In this document: piece after piece, positions 44,522 to 55,197 of the stretch
Layout: each line of letters begins with the position of its first letter
How positions within the stretch are numbered: the first letter of the stretch is position 1
From: JANMCE01 sp963791625
Lineage (GTDB): Bacteria; Actinomycetota; Acidimicrobiia; Acidimicrobiales; Ilumatobacteraceae
NCBI GenBank assembly: GCA_963791625.1
Contig: CAWBTA010000015.1
Coordinates: forward strand, 1-64,000
Direction of reading: 5' to 3'
Length of the DNA stretch: 64,000 bases
Notes under the pieces: model-generated
The model's input: only the letters and a program-made list of their open reading frames with translations
Told to the model about the DNA's origin: nothing
The model's database searches: none
Made by a program: the position numbers and the translations under genes

Positions 44522-45451
44522 TCAGCCCGCGAGGGCAGGCGATGCGTGCTTGGCCCGACGCGCAACGAGGCGCTGGCTGAGCTTGCTCAGGCGTTCCATA
44601 TGTGCCAGCACCCGCGTGCGGGCCTCATCGGCTTCGGCTGTCAGACCCTCAAGCTTCTCGAGGCCCCAGTGACGAATGACGACCGGCTGCAGGATCTGCT
44701 CGCAGAACAAGTTCAGGTCGTAGATTCCGGCCTCGGCGATGCGGGCAGCATGCTTGTTGAAGTCAGCAATGCCGGTACCCGGCATGGCGAAGTTGCGCAC
44801 GACGTCATCGATAGCGATCACCAGCCGCGACGGGTTCAGTTCGATAGCCGCCGTTGTGAGGTCCCGGTAGAAGAGGAAGTGCATGTTCTCATCGGCGCCA
44901 ACGCGGGCCATCACCTCGTAACCGACGGGATCACCGATGAGTTTGCCGGTATTGCGGTGGGAGATGCGTGTCGCCAATTCCTGCAGGGTGACGTACACCA
45001 TGCCTTCGATGGGTGACTCGGGCTGTGGCACCTCACCGCCGGAGACCTGGGCCATACGAGAGCGTTCAAGGAAGGTCGGGTCAATGGCCCGGCTGACGGT
45101 GAGGTAATCACGGATCACGATGGCGTGACGACCCTCTTCGGCCGTCCAGCGACGGGCCCACACGCCAAACGCGTTCTCGGTACCGAACATGCGCTCGATG
45201 TCACGGAAGTAGTACGGGAGGTTGTCCTCGGTGAGCAGGTTGAGCAGCAGGGCGCTGCGCACCGCAGGCGTGAGGATGGCGCCACCGACGTCGGTCTGAT
45301 CCTCGCTCCAGACCTCACCGGCTTCGAAGTCACGGGCGCGGTGGTACGGGATCAACTCGTGGGGAAACCACTCCTTGGTGGTCGCGAGGTGGCGATTGAG
45401 CAGCTTCTCGGCCACCGGCTCAAGTTCGACCAGGAATGCGTCGTTGTTCAT
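44522..45451 (-). CDS. Acyl-ACP desaturase (ferritin-like di-iron)
   Basis: The 309-residue protein shows both iron-binding helices of the acyl-ACP desaturase family, TAEEGRHAIVIRDYL and ADENMHFLFY. Actinobacterial DesA-type enzymes introduce double bonds into acyl-ACP. ATG 45451 was chosen because an operator-like palindrome lies immediately upstream; the longer open frame overlaps it. It lies 41 bases after the ProA-like start on the same strand, so the two may be co-transcribed. Confidence 0.88.
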   Translation of the reverse strand: MNNDAFLVELEPVAEKLLNRHLATTKEWFPHELIPYHRARDFEAGEVWSEDQTDVGGAILTPAVRSALLLNLLTEDNLPYYFRDIERMFGTENAFGVWARRWTAEEGRHAIVIRDYLTVSRAIDPTFLERSRMAQVSGGEVPQPESPIEGMVYVTLQELATRISHRNTGKLIGDPVGYEVMARVGADENMHFLFYRDLTTAAIELNPSRLVIAIDDVVRNFAMPGTGIADFNKHAARIAEAGIYDLNLFCEQILQPVVIRHWGLEKLEGLTAEADEARTRVLAHMERLSKLSQRLVARRAKHASPALAG

Positions 45452-45460
45452 GAGCGAACA

Positions 45461-45482
45461 GCCTACCGACCAGTAGGTAGGC
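45461..45482 (-). promoter_or_regulatory. Operator-like palindrome upstream of the desaturase
   Basis: GCCTACC and GGTAGGC flank an 8-base centre in a 22-base dyad ending 9 bases before the ATG. The core TACCGACCAGTAGGTA resembles TetR-family sites of lipid genes. No TetR gene is nearby. Confidence 0.45.
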
Positions 45483-45617
45483 AAGCAACGTTCCGTGCGC
45501 TTGAGATGTGGGCGCGGCCGGACTCGTAAGAGTTTCCTGTGAACTGTCTCGGACGCACCCAGACATCGTGGGGCGTCTCGTAGGGTGCTCTGTGCTTTCT
45601 TTTGGCGGTCTGCTGTG

Positions 45618-48173
45618 TTTCGTGTAGCGCTCAAGGGGTTAGTAAGCCATCGGCGGCGATTCCTCTCCACGTTGCTGGCCGTGGTGCTCGGCATTTCGTT
45701 CCTCTGCGGCACCTTGGTCTTGGCCGACACGCTGCAGCGCTCGTTCCAGAGCGTGTTGTCCACGGGCAATGCGTCGGTCGACACCTACGTGCGCCACGCC
45801 CGGACCGACAACGGCGGGCAACGGGGCGGCGGTTTCGGTGGCGGCCGTCAGCGTGATCGCATCGACCAGGCCATCATCGATCAGCTGCGAGCGCTGCCCG
45901 GCGTCGCCGCAGTCGAAGGCGAAGTGCAGGCCAACGGCATTCGCATGGTGGGCAAGGACGGCAAGGTGCTCGGCAGCGGCGGCCGCGGCATCCCGAGCCG
46001 GGGTACGTCATGGCGCACCGACGCGACGCTGAATCCGTTCAAGCTCGCGGCGGGAACTGCGCCGGTGAAGGATGACGATGTCGTGATCGACAAGGCGTCG
46101 TCCAAAACGTCCGGCCTCGGAGTGGGCGATCCGATCACCATCCTCGTACCCGATCCCACCGTGTTCCATATCACCGGCATCGTCACCTTCGGCAAGGAGG
46201 ACAGCCGGCTGGGAGGCACCGACGCACTCTTCACCCTTGCATCGGCGCAGAACCTGCTCGGCGCCGCTGGCAAGGTCGACGGCATCCTGGTCCAAGCGTC
46301 CCCTGGTGTGACGCAGGATGAACTTGCGGCACGCATCACGCCGACCCTGCCAACAGGCGTCGAAGCCATCACCGGTGCCGCCCTCACGGTGGAAACGCAG
46401 AGCAGTATCCAGCAGCGCTTGGCCGGGTTCACGTCAGTGCTGTCGGCCTTTGCATTCATCGCGATCATCGTCGGCGCGTTCGTCATCTACAACACGTTCT
46501 CCATCGTGGTCGCGCAACGCACCCGTGAAATGGCACTCCTGCGGGCACTCGGTGCGGCGCGCAAACAGGTACTCGGATCGATTCTGATTGAGGCATCCAT
46601 CGTGGGCGTGATTTCGTCCGCGCTTGGTGTTGGCGGAGGGCTGTTCCTCGGGTCGATGTTGCGCCGCCTGCTGGCCTCCGGAGGCATCAAGTTCCCGCCC
46701 GGCGGTCTGGTGATGAAGCCGAACACCATGATCATCGGCATGCTGGTGGGCGTGGCCGTCACCATGCTGGCCGCCCTGCTTCCGGCCATTCGTGCCGCTC
46801 GCATCGCACCGATGGAAGCACTTCGCGAAGCAGCCATCGACACGTCGAACCAGTCTCGTTGGCGAGCAATCGTCGGCTTCATTGTCACGGCTTTCGGTTT
46901 GGTGCTGGTGGTGCGCGGCGTAATGCAGAAAGCGTCAAACCCGATAGGTATCGGTGCTGCGCTCGCTCTGATCGGCATGGTGATTCTCGGACCGGTTCTG
47001 GCCGGACCCATCAGTCGTTTCATCGGTTTCCCCCTGACCAAATTCCGAGGCATCAGCGGCAATCTGGCCCGCCAGAACGCCATCCGCAACCCCCGGCGCA
47101 CGGCGGGCACCGCGGCCGCGTTGTTGATCGGTGTGGCAGTCGTGAGCTTCTTTGCGGTGATTGCGTCGTCGTTGACAGCCACCACCAACGATCAGATCGA
47201 CCGGTCGTTCGTCGGTGACATCGCCATCACCGGTCTGGGCGGACGTAACGGAGGCTTCAGCCCGGCACTCGGCGACAGCATCGCCAAACTGCCGGAGGTC
47301 GATGCCGTGGTGCCGATCCGTCTCACCGATGTTCCGGTCAACGGACAACGCGAGACGCTGCTGGCCACCGACCCGGTCGCGCTCGGCAAGGTACTCAAAC
47401 TCACCATCACCGCCGGTTCGATCTCCGAACTGGCCGGTGATCAGGTGGCTGTCGCTGACGCCAAGGCGACCGAACGAGGCTGGAAGATCGGTGATCGCCT
47501 CACGGCCACGTATCCCGACTCAGGCGATCACACGTTCACCATCTCGGCGCGGTTCCTGGCCACCGATCTGCTCGACGCGGACATGATCATCCCGAAGTCG
47601 GTCGATGACATCGTTACCGCCAAGCCGCGCGAACGACAGGTGTTCATCAAGCTGAAGTCGGGCGTTCCGTTTGCGTCCGGACGAGCCGCGATCGAAGCCG
47701 TGGCCAAGCCGTACCCGACGGCGCAGGTGCAGGACCAGAACGATCTGAAGACGAGCATCTCGGGTCGAGTGAACGCACTGTTGTCAATCTTCGTCGGCAT
47801 GCTGGCACTGGCGATTGTCATCGCGCTCATCGGCATCAGCAACACACTGCAGCTCTCGGTGTTCGAACGCACCCGCGAAATCGGCCTGCTGCGTGCCGTC
47901 GGAGCATCACGTCCGCAGATCCGTTCGATGGTGCGGTGGGAAGCGGTGATCATTGCGCTGCTCGGCACGCTTGGTGGCACCGTGTTGGGCATCGCGTTCG
48001 GGTGGGCCATCATCCACGGACTCGGGCGGGACAACAACCTGCTGTTCAGTGTGCCGGTGCGTCAGGCTGTCGTCATCATCTTGCTCGGTGGCCTCGCCGG
48101 CATCATCGCCGCGCTGCGCCCTGCATCGACGGCCAGCAAGCTCAACATCCTGCAAGCTGTTGGGGCCGAGTAA
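45618..48173 (+). CDS. FtsX/MacB-type ABC transporter permease
   Basis: The ~851-residue protein has an N-terminal helix (FLSTLLAVVLGISFLCG), a large MacB-like extracytoplasmic domain, a first FtsX domain (about 270-400) and a second extracytoplasmic domain. A final FtsX domain (about 720-845) is marked by ERTREIGLLRAVGAS. The same phrase, QRTREMALLRALGA, marks the first domain. Such proteins move lipids, peptides or signals with a separate ATPase, which is not adjacent here. GTG 45618 starts just before the first helix; upstream starts are poorly supported. Confidence 0.88.
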   Translation, partial: FRVALKGLVSHRRRFLSTLLAVVLGISFLCGTLVLADTLQRSFQSVLSTGNASVDTYVRHARTDNGGQRGGGFGGGRQRDRIDQAIIDQLRALPGVAAVEGEVQANGIRMVGKDGKVLGSGGRGIPSRGTSWRTDATLNPFKLAAGTAPVKDDDVVIDKASSKTSGLGVGDPITILVPDPTVFHITGIVTFGKEDSRLGGTDALFTLASAQNLLGAAGKVDGILVQASPGVTQDELAARITPTLPTGVEAITGAALTVETQSSIQQRLAGFTSVLSAFAFIAIIVGAFVIYNTFSIVVAQRTREMALLRALGAARKQVLGSILIEASIVGVISSALGVGGGLFLGSMLRRLLASGGIKFPPGGLVMKPNTMIIGMLVGVAVTMLAALLPAIRAARIAPMEALREAAIDTSNQSRWRAIVGFIVTAFGLVLVVRGVMQKASNPIGIGAALALIGMVILGPVLAGPISRFIGFPLTKFRGISGNLARQNAIRNPRRTAGTAAALLIGVAVVSFFAVIASSLTATTNDQIDRSFVGDIAITGLGGRNGGFSPALGDSIAKLPEVDAVVPIRLTDVPVNGQRETLLATDPVALGKVLKLTITAGSISELAGDQVAVADAKATERGWKIGDRLTATYPDSGDHTFTISARFLATDLLDADMIIPKSVDDIVTAKPRERQVFIKLKSGVPFASGRAAIEAVAKPYPTAQVQDQNDLKTSISGRVNALLSIFVGMLALAIVIALIGISNTLQLSVFERTREIGLLRAVGASRPQIRSMVRWEAVIIALLGTLGGTVLGIAFGWAIIHGLGRDNNLLFSVPVRQAVVIILLGGLAGIIAALRPASTASKLNILQAVGAE

Positions 48174-48671
48174 CTACGGCTTGGCCGGCGGCCGATAGCA
48201 CGCTGCCAGCATGAGCAGGGCGGGAATGATGCCAACACCCAGCGTCAGCCACATCGGCGTCCACCCGTGCCAGTTGATCTTGAGCGCGTGATCAAGCGAG
48301 TACTTCCCGGCGCCTATCGTTCCGACCGCGAAGGCCACGATGCCGAGGATGAACACGTACTCCCATCCCTGGTTCTTATTGAAGATGAAGAACCCATTCT
48401 GCCGGTGAGCAACCACGAAAGCCACCACCATCAGACCGATCATCGCGGCCGCGCTCAGGGGCATCAGCAGCCCGGCGGCAAACATGAGCCCGCCACCGAT
48501 CTCGGTCAGCGCCGCGGTCCACGCCTGCACCAGCGGCGGCCTCATGCCGATCGAGCCAAACCATCCGGCGGTGTTCTCGATACCTCCGCGGATCTTGTTT
48601 GCCCCATGCAACGCCATGGTCAGTCCGAGCGCAAGACGCAGCACAAGCAAAGCGAGATCAACACGAGTCAT
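48174..48671 (-). CDS. DoxX-family membrane protein
   Basis: The 165-residue protein has four helices and the DoxX pattern LVLRLALGLTMALHGANKI at the start, then TEIGGGLMFAAGLL. DoxX proteins are quinone- or thiol-linked membrane proteins of varied role. The stop touches the convergent FtsX-permease stop. The thiamine operon follows on the same strand. Confidence 0.87.
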   Translation of the reverse strand: MTRVDLALLVLRLALGLTMALHGANKIRGGIENTAGWFGSIGMRPPLVQAWTAALTEIGGGLMFAAGLLMPLSAAAMIGLMVVAFVVAHRQNGFFIFNKNQGWEYVFILGIVAFAVGTIGAGKYSLDHALKINWHGWTPMWLTLGVGIIPALLMLAACYRPPAKP

Positions 48672-48684
48672 GACGTGACCATAC

Positions 48685-49309
<625 letters not shown>

Positions 49310-49317
<8 letters not shown>

Positions 49318-50828
49318 GGTCGGTCACGGCTCGCGTGTTGAGCGCGTCCACCAGCACCATCACGACGGCCGTCACAATGGCCAGTATGACGGCCAACGCG
49401 TACGCCTGCTGATTGTTGGCAACGCCGGGCTTACCCAACAGTTCCCCGATGAGTGTCGGCAACGTCGGGCTCCCGCGGCGAATGAGAAACGACGTGGCGC
49501 CGAACTCGCCGAGAGAGATGGCAAAGGCGAACGCCAGACCCGTCAGCAACCCACGACGAAGCAGCGGCGCATCAATCGACCACCACGTCTGCACCTGCGT
49601 CGCTCCCAGCATCGCCGCGGCATCACGCTGCCGCGGGTCGATGGACCGCAGCACGGGCACCACCGACCGCACGACGAACGGCAGCCCAATGAGCGCATGA
49701 GCGATCGGCACGATGACGGCTGAGCCTCGCAGATCGACCGGTGCCCGATTGAATGTGATGAGCAGCCCGAAGCCCACCGTGACTGCGCTCGTGCCAAGGG
49801 GCAGCATGAGCCCGGCATCGAGCCAGCGACTGACTCGGCCTCGGCCGGCGATAGCGACTCCGGCCATGCCACCGAGCACCGTTGCCACCACCGCCGCGAT
49901 CAGCGCGGTGCGCAGGGACATGACGAGCGCGGCCCGTCCAGTGCTGCCGACAGCGGACGACCATCGGCCCGCCCGCCGCGCCAACGCAACCATGGGGAGG
50001 CCGAACAGAACGAGCGAGGTGAGTAGCACCGGCACCAGCACGACGAGCCGGGCCGGTTGGCTGTGATCCACCAGTCGTTGCCGAACGGCGGCCCGAGCCT
50101 GGCTGCGGGACGACCACAGCAGCAGCCCCCCGAGCGCTACGAGTTGCAGGAACGCCAAGGCGGCGGCGCTGCGCAGATCGAGCTGTTGCGCGGTGCGCTG
50201 GTAGATCTCCACCTCCAGCGTGCGGCGGCGCGGACCACCCAGCAGCAGCACCACGCCGAACGATGTAAAGGTGAAAAGGAACACGATGCCTGCCGCGGCC
50301 ACCACCGACTGGCGCAGGAGCGGGAGTGTCACGTTTTGCCACACTTGCACCCGGCCGGCGCCCAGGGTTCGAGCCGCGTCGGCGAAGCGAGGGTCCAGCT
50401 TGCGCCAGAGCGGCGTGACGGTACGAACGACAACGGGGACGTTGAAGAACACGTGCGCCAGCAGCACGCCCCGCACCGATTGTTCACCATGCAACAACGC
50501 AAGGAACGCCGCGCCCACGACGACAGTCGGCAGCACGAAGGGAACAACGAGCAGGCTCTCCACCAGTGATCGTCCGCGGAACCGGTAGCGAGCCAGCACA
50601 AAGGCGAGTGGTAGGCCGAGGGCCACCGCGCACGCGGTGGACAACACGGCCTGCCAGAGGGTGAACCAGGCGACACGGCGCAAGGTGGCGTCGCGCAGTA
50701 CATCGCTGACCCCTCCACCAGAAAGACCGCGCGCCACGATAGCGGCGACCGGCCAAGCGAAGAACAGCACGAACGAACAACGCCGGAGCTATGCCAAGAA
50801 GCGTTAGCCGAGAACGGCGTCGTTCCAC
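49310..50828 (-). CDS. thiP: Thiamine ABC transporter permease, fused two-domain type (one frameshift)
   Basis: The ~505-residue protein has two permease domains, each with an EAA loop (DAARTLGAGRVQVWQNVTLP and DAAAMLGATQVQTWWSIDAP), as in ThiP. The N terminus is split. From GTG 50828 the frame gives RSRLTLLGIAPALFV, then one extra base near 50770 breaks it, and the main frame continues FFAWPVAAIVARGL. Removing one base restores a continuous membrane helix. The start overlaps the binding-protein gene, which fits coupled translation. Confidence 0.83.
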
Positions 50829-51868
50829 TGCTTGATCCACTTGTCGCGGTTGGTTGCGATCTCCGATGGCGAGACCACCAACGGCGTCTTGGGCAGCACG
50901 GCAAACTTGGCCCAGGCATCGGGTACCTTCACATCGGTGCGCACCGGGAACACGTACATCTGGCCGGGCATGTCGGCTTGGAAGGCGTCGGAGAGCAGGA
51001 AGTCGATCAGCTTCTGGGCAGCTAACGGGTGCTTCGTGCCAGCAAGGATGCCGGCGAATTCCACCTGTCGAAAACAGCTCGATTCCATGACGGCAGTCGG
51101 CGCGGCGGTGGCCGCCGGATCGGTCACTTCACTGGGCGGTGACGAGCCGTAACTCACCACGATCGGTCGGGTGCCCTTGCCCGACGAGCCGGAGAAGTCG
51201 ACCGTATAGGCAGTGGTCCAGCCATCGACGATCTTCACGCCGTTGGCTCGTAGCTTCTTCCAGTAGTCGACGAACTTGTCGGGTCCATACGTGGCCACGG
51301 TGGCCAGCAGGAACGCCAGCCCGGGTGACGACGTGGATGAACTCGGAGCGACGAACAGATCCTTGTACTTGGGGTCCGTCAAGTCATCGAGCGTGGTCGG
51401 CGCCGGCAGGTTCTTTGCCGCGAAGTAGGCGGTGTCGATGTTGATGCACACGTCACCACGATCGACCGGCGTGGCCTCACCACCGGGCACGAGGGCGACG
51501 GCCGCCTTGTCAAGTTTCCCCAGCTCAGGTGATTTGTACGGCAGGAAGATCTTCTCCTTCACCGCTCGCGACAACAGCGTGTTATCGGTACCCCACAACA
51601 CATCGCCAACGGGTCTACCTTTCGTGAGTACCGCCTCATTCACCATCACCCCGGCGTCCTTACCCTTGGCTACGGTGACCTTGATTCCAGACGCCTTCGT
51701 GAACGCCTCGAGGATGCCGTCACTCACGGCGAAGCTGTCGTGGGTAACCAGCGTGATCGTGGATCCCTCCACCACTTCCTTGGTCGGACTGCTCGACGAA
51801 CTGCAGGCTGACGCGCTCAGCATCACCGCAACAGACAAGGTGATAAGGACAGGTCGTAACATGCGCAT
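50804..51868 (-). CDS. thiB: Thiamine ABC transporter substrate-binding lipoprotein
   Basis: The 354-residue protein has a lipoprotein signal ending LSASACSSS and a type-II binding fold of the ThiB/iron family (LVTHDSFAVSDGI, VLWGTDNTLLSRAV, RPIVVSYGSSP). It binds thiamine or its phosphates for the adjacent permease. ATG 51868 follows GGAGGAAAAAG, which is part of the riboswitch 3' side. Confidence 0.9.
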   Translation of the reverse strand: MRMLRPVLITLSVAVMLSASACSSSSSPTKEVVEGSTITLVTHDSFAVSDGILEAFTKASGIKVTVAKGKDAGVMVNEAVLTKGRPVGDVLWGTDNTLLSRAVKEKIFLPYKSPELGKLDKAAVALVPGGEATPVDRGDVCINIDTAYFAAKNLPAPTTLDDLTDPKYKDLFVAPSSSTSSPGLAFLLATVATYGPDKFVDYWKKLRANGVKIVDGWTTAYTVDFSGSSGKGTRPIVVSYGSSPPSEVTDPAATAAPTAVMESSCFRQVEFAGILAGTKHPLAAQKLIDFLLSDAFQADMPGQMYVFPVRTDVKVPDAWAKFAVLPKTPLVVSPSEIATNRDKWIKQWNDAVLG

Positions 51869-51872
51869 CTTT

Positions 51873-51963
51873 TTCCTCCGCCGGCATTATCCGGATCAGG
51901 TTCGCGGGTCGGTGGCGAATTGGCCACCCTCTCAGCCCGGCTTCTCCCGAGCTCCCCGTTTGG
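51873..51963 (-). ncRNA. TPP riboswitch
   Basis: On the minus strand the leader of thiB reads the THI-box core in order: GGGGAGC, GGGCTGAGAG, ACCC, GAACCTGATC, GGATAATGCC and GCGGAGGAA. The last part covers the ribosome-binding site, so control is probably translational: bound TPP would hide it. Confidence 0.93.
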
Positions 51964-52040
51964 GTTGTGAAACCACCTTAGCCACCGCGGCTCCGAAATC
52001 AACACACGTGCAATCCGCTGCTTTATGGGATCATTGTCTG

Positions 52041-52931
52041 ATGTCGGTCGTTACCTCTCTCCCGACAAAGACCCGCGTCCCCATTGTTGCATCGCTGCTG
52101 GTCGCGGCAGCCGGACTCGTGTGGAGCCTCGGTGCCGTGACCGCTCGACTCGCGAAGCACACCGATGCGTGGCAGTACCTCGTGTGGCGATCCATCGGAG
52201 TGCTCGTCGTGATGGAAGTCATGACGCTGGTCAAGCGCCAAAAGCCCCTCATGCCGCAGGCGTATCGCACCGGTCGCATGATGCAGATGGCCACCTTTGG
52301 ATTGCTGCTGGCGTCGCTTTCCTATGTGTATGCGCTGAAAAACACCACGGCTGCGAACGCAGCATTCCTCTCGTCGCTTACCCCGTTGGTGGCCGCCGTG
52401 CTTGGTCGAGTGCTGTTGAAAGAACGCCTCAGCCGGGTCACCATTGGCTGTATAGCAATGGCCCTCGGCGGATTGCTACTGATGGTGCTGTCCGATCTAA
52501 ACGCCGGCAATATGGTGGGCAATGCGGCGGCCATGATGTCGTCGTTCGGTTTCGGGATCTACATGATCTGTATCAGATCTTCGGCTGCTCGCAACTGGTC
52601 ACCGGTGCTACCCGGCTACGCGGTTGCGATGATCGCGTTGTGCGGCACCGTCACGCTTATCAACGGCAAGACCCTGCTGCCTCCACTGTTCGACATCCTG
52701 ATGGCGATGCTGCACGGCGGCGCCTTCATCGTCATCGGCACGCTGCTGTTCAACATCGCGTCCAAGTCAGTTCCCGCCGTCGGCATGGCCGTGCTGTCTC
52801 AAGTGGAAAACGTGTTCGTGCCCGTGTGGATCTTCGTGTGGTTCTCCGATATCCCCAAGGCCACCGCCCTCATCGGCGGAGCCATCATCCTCGCCGCCGT
52901 TCTCACCAAAGCCGTCCTCGACGCCCGCTAA
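52041..52931 (+). CDS. DMT-superfamily (EamA) transporter
   Basis: The 296-residue protein has ten hydrophobic helices in two EamA repeats (AAGLVWSLGAVTARLA, TAANAAFLSSLTPLVAAVLG, then GNAAAMMSSFGFGIYMI and VLSQVENVFVPVW). These are drug/metabolite exporters of unknown substrate. ATG 52041 is 78 bases from the riboswitch on the other strand. The frame is open upstream through thiB but that part is antisense. Confidence 0.88.
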   Translation: MSVVTSLPTKTRVPIVASLLVAAAGLVWSLGAVTARLAKHTDAWQYLVWRSIGVLVVMEVMTLVKRQKPLMPQAYRTGRMMQMATFGLLLASLSYVYALKNTTAANAAFLSSLTPLVAAVLGRVLLKERLSRVTIGCIAMALGGLLLMVLSDLNAGNMVGNAAAMMSSFGFGIYMICIRSSAARNWSPVLPGYAVAMIALCGTVTLINGKTLLPPLFDILMAMLHGGAFIVIGTLLFNIASKSVPAVGMAVLSQVENVFVPVWIFVWFSDIPKATALIGGAIILAAVLTKAVLDAR

Positions 52932-53045
52932 GAGCATGCCGGTCGGTGCACAGCTTCGAACACCAACGTCCGGCGCGCGTAGCGGCAGCAAAAGTTGGCG
53001 CACTACTCTGCGAGCGATGCCCATAGCCGGGCAGCGCAGGACACG

Positions 53046-54362
53046 TCAGGTCGCTTCGAGCTTCCCGGTTGTCGGCCGGACGGCGCGTGTGTGCTCACCC
53101 GACGTTCCATGGGCGACGGCGACCTCGGTGATCGCCCGACGGTGCACTCCGGTGACAGTGAACCGCCACCGGTCGATGTCTACGATGTCACCTGGGGCAT
53201 CAGGGATGCGGCCCAGACGGGCGAGTAGTAAGCCTGCAAGCGTGACATAAGGGCCCTGCGGCACCTCTATCCCGAGGTCGGTGAGGTCGTGAATAGGGAA
53301 CCGTCCGGGTAGCGTAAGAGTTCCGTCGTCCTGGCGTCGCACCAACAGTGCATCGCGATCTGACTCGTCGTAGATCTCCCCGACAAGTTCCTCCACCAGA
53401 TCCTCGAGCGTGACGATCCCTTCGGCGCTGCCGTGTTCGTTCACGACGATGGCCAGATGTACCCGCCCAATTTGCATCGCTTGTAGGGCGTGGAGCACTC
53501 CGGAGGTCTCGGGGAAGACCACGGCAGGTTGCGTCATTGCTTCGACGTCGCACGCCGGATCGTCCGAGAGCAGATCGCGCCAGTGCACGATACCGATGAC
53601 TTCATCGAGAGATCGGCCGATTCCGACCGGCGCACGCGAATAACCTGCGGCGGCCAAAGCCGAGAGCGCGTCGCGGCAATTCTGAGCCGGGTCGAGCACG
53701 AACACATCGAGCCGCGGTCGAACGATCTGGCTCAGCGTGCGGTCGGCGATCTCGAAGGCGCCGTCGATGATCGTTCGTTGCTGGTCCGAGAACGTGACCT
53801 GAGACGCAACCATGTCGCGGAGCTCCTCTCCGGTGACCTGCTCGCGTGCACGACTCGGGTCACCGCCAATGAGGCGAACCACGATGTCTGTCGAGCGCGA
53901 CAGCAACCAGACCAGCGGGCGAGCGCCCACGGCCATCGCCGCGAGCGGCCTGGCGGCGAGTAGACCCCACCGCTCGGCCCGTTGCATCGCAATCCGTTTT
54001 GGGGCCAGTTCACCGAACACAAGGGTGAAGTAGGCCAGGATCAAAGTGACCAGGATTATGGCGACTGGCTCGGCAGCTCCACCGAGGAATCCGAGATGGG
54101 TCTTGAGCGGTTCAGCCAACGACACCGCTGCAGAGGCCGACGCGAGAAATCCCGCCATTGTGATGCCGATCTGGATGGTGGCCAGGAACCGGTTCGGGTC
54201 CCGGGCCAGGCGTGCCAGAACGCCACCGGTCGCGGAGTGGTCCTCCATTCGTTGCAGTTGGCTCTCCCGCAGCGACACCAGCGCCATCTCGGAACCGGCG
54301 AACACAGCATTCAGCAGAACGAGAAATCCGACCAACCCCAACTGAAGCCAAATACCAGTCAC
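53046..54362 (-). CDS. CNNM/CorC-HlyC family protein with CBS domains
   Basis: The 438-residue protein has an N-terminal DUF21/CNNM membrane domain (about 1-190), a CBS pair (about 215-330, VEELVGEIYDESD at the end) and a CorC_HlyC C-terminal domain (about 345-420). Members take part in magnesium or cobalt movement. GTG 54362 was chosen because AAGGAG is placed upstream; the earlier in-frame start has no such site. Confidence 0.9.
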   Translation of the reverse strand: MTGIWLQLGLVGFLVLLNAVFAGSEMALVSLRESQLQRMEDHSATGGVLARLARDPNRFLATIQIGITMAGFLASASAAVSLAEPLKTHLGFLGGAAEPVAIILVTLILAYFTLVFGELAPKRIAMQRAERWGLLAARPLAAMAVGARPLVWLLSRSTDIVVRLIGGDPSRAREQVTGEELRDMVASQVTFSDQQRTIIDGAFEIADRTLSQIVRPRLDVFVLDPAQNCRDALSALAAAGYSRAPVGIGRSLDEVIGIVHWRDLLSDDPACDVEAMTQPAVVFPETSGVLHALQAMQIGRVHLAIVVNEHGSAEGIVTLEDLVEELVGEIYDESDRDALLVRRQDDGTLTLPGRFPIHDLTDLGIEVPQGPYVTLAGLLLARLGRIPDAPGDIVDIDRWRFTVTGVHRRAITEVAVAHGTSGEHTRAVRPTTGKLEAT

Positions 54363-54443
54363 GAGAGAACTCCTTTGCAACTCGTACTTGCGTGATCTCC
54401 CGTGGCCCAGCGCAGCGAGCCGACGAAGCAATGACCGTCGAAG

Positions 54444-55028
54444 TCATCGGTCACAGGCATCACTCGGCCCGCAATCCGGGTCTGCGGGTCGCCCCACGGC
54501 TGGTTCGTCGGTGCGGGTACGAACCGAGTCAAACGTCGAGGTGGTTGCTGCCGGCGAAATCGGATCGGGCGTCTGGGTAATCCAGCGTCGGGTCGCGGGC
54601 ACAAGTACGCTAAGTGCACACAACCCCGCCACCACGGTGGTGGCACCGACGACGCGGTGGCCGTCGACCATCACGAGAACGGCGCCGCCGCCCAGGATCA
54701 GACCGGCAGCTGACAGCGTGAACACGGCGCGACCGGTCCGGCTGGCGGTCAGTTTGGTACTGGCATCGGCCGCACGGGATCGCGTGCGGTCCAGCGTCCG
54801 TTCGGCCCAGGCAAACTCTGTCGCTAACACGGCAAGCCCGACCACGATCACCAGTATTCCGGGGCCCGGAAGAACGAGCATTGCGACGCCGGCTCCAAGG
54901 ATCGCCATTCCGATCAACAGGACGAACAGTCGCTTCAGGTTCGAGAAAATCAAGCGCAACCACTGCGTAGGGTGGTTCAGGTTGGGGAACAACTCGGGAT
55001 CCTTTCGACGGACGACAACGTGTCGCAT
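54444..55028 (-). CDS. PGPGW-motif transmembrane protein (TIGR02611-like)
   Basis: The 194-residue protein has the diagnostic segment MLVLPGPGILVIVVGLAVLA inside two close helices, then two more helices. The family is actinobacterial and its function is unknown. It lies 81 bases upstream of the CNNM gene on the same strand. The 169 bases between it and the sugar-binding gene show nothing recognisable. Confidence 0.85.
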   Translation of the reverse strand: MRHVVVRRKDPELFPNLNHPTQWLRLIFSNLKRLFVLLIGMAILGAGVAMLVLPGPGILVIVVGLAVLATEFAWAERTLDRTRSRAADASTKLTASRTGRAVFTLSAAGLILGGGAVLVMVDGHRVVGATTVVAGLCALSVLVPATRRWITQTPDPISPAATTSTFDSVRTRTDEPAVGRPADPDCGPSDACDR

Positions 55029-55197
55029 CGAAGGTCTCTCCCGCTCAAACGAGCCGGTCTGCCGGAACCAGCGAGTGGTCCGTGTTGACGACAGTGCCGA
55101 ATCGGGATACTCCCCTTCAGGAACGAAAGGCTACCACAATCGCATGCTTTCGTACTGAGCCACAGCCAATCAGCTTTCATCCACGGTGACATCGGGG

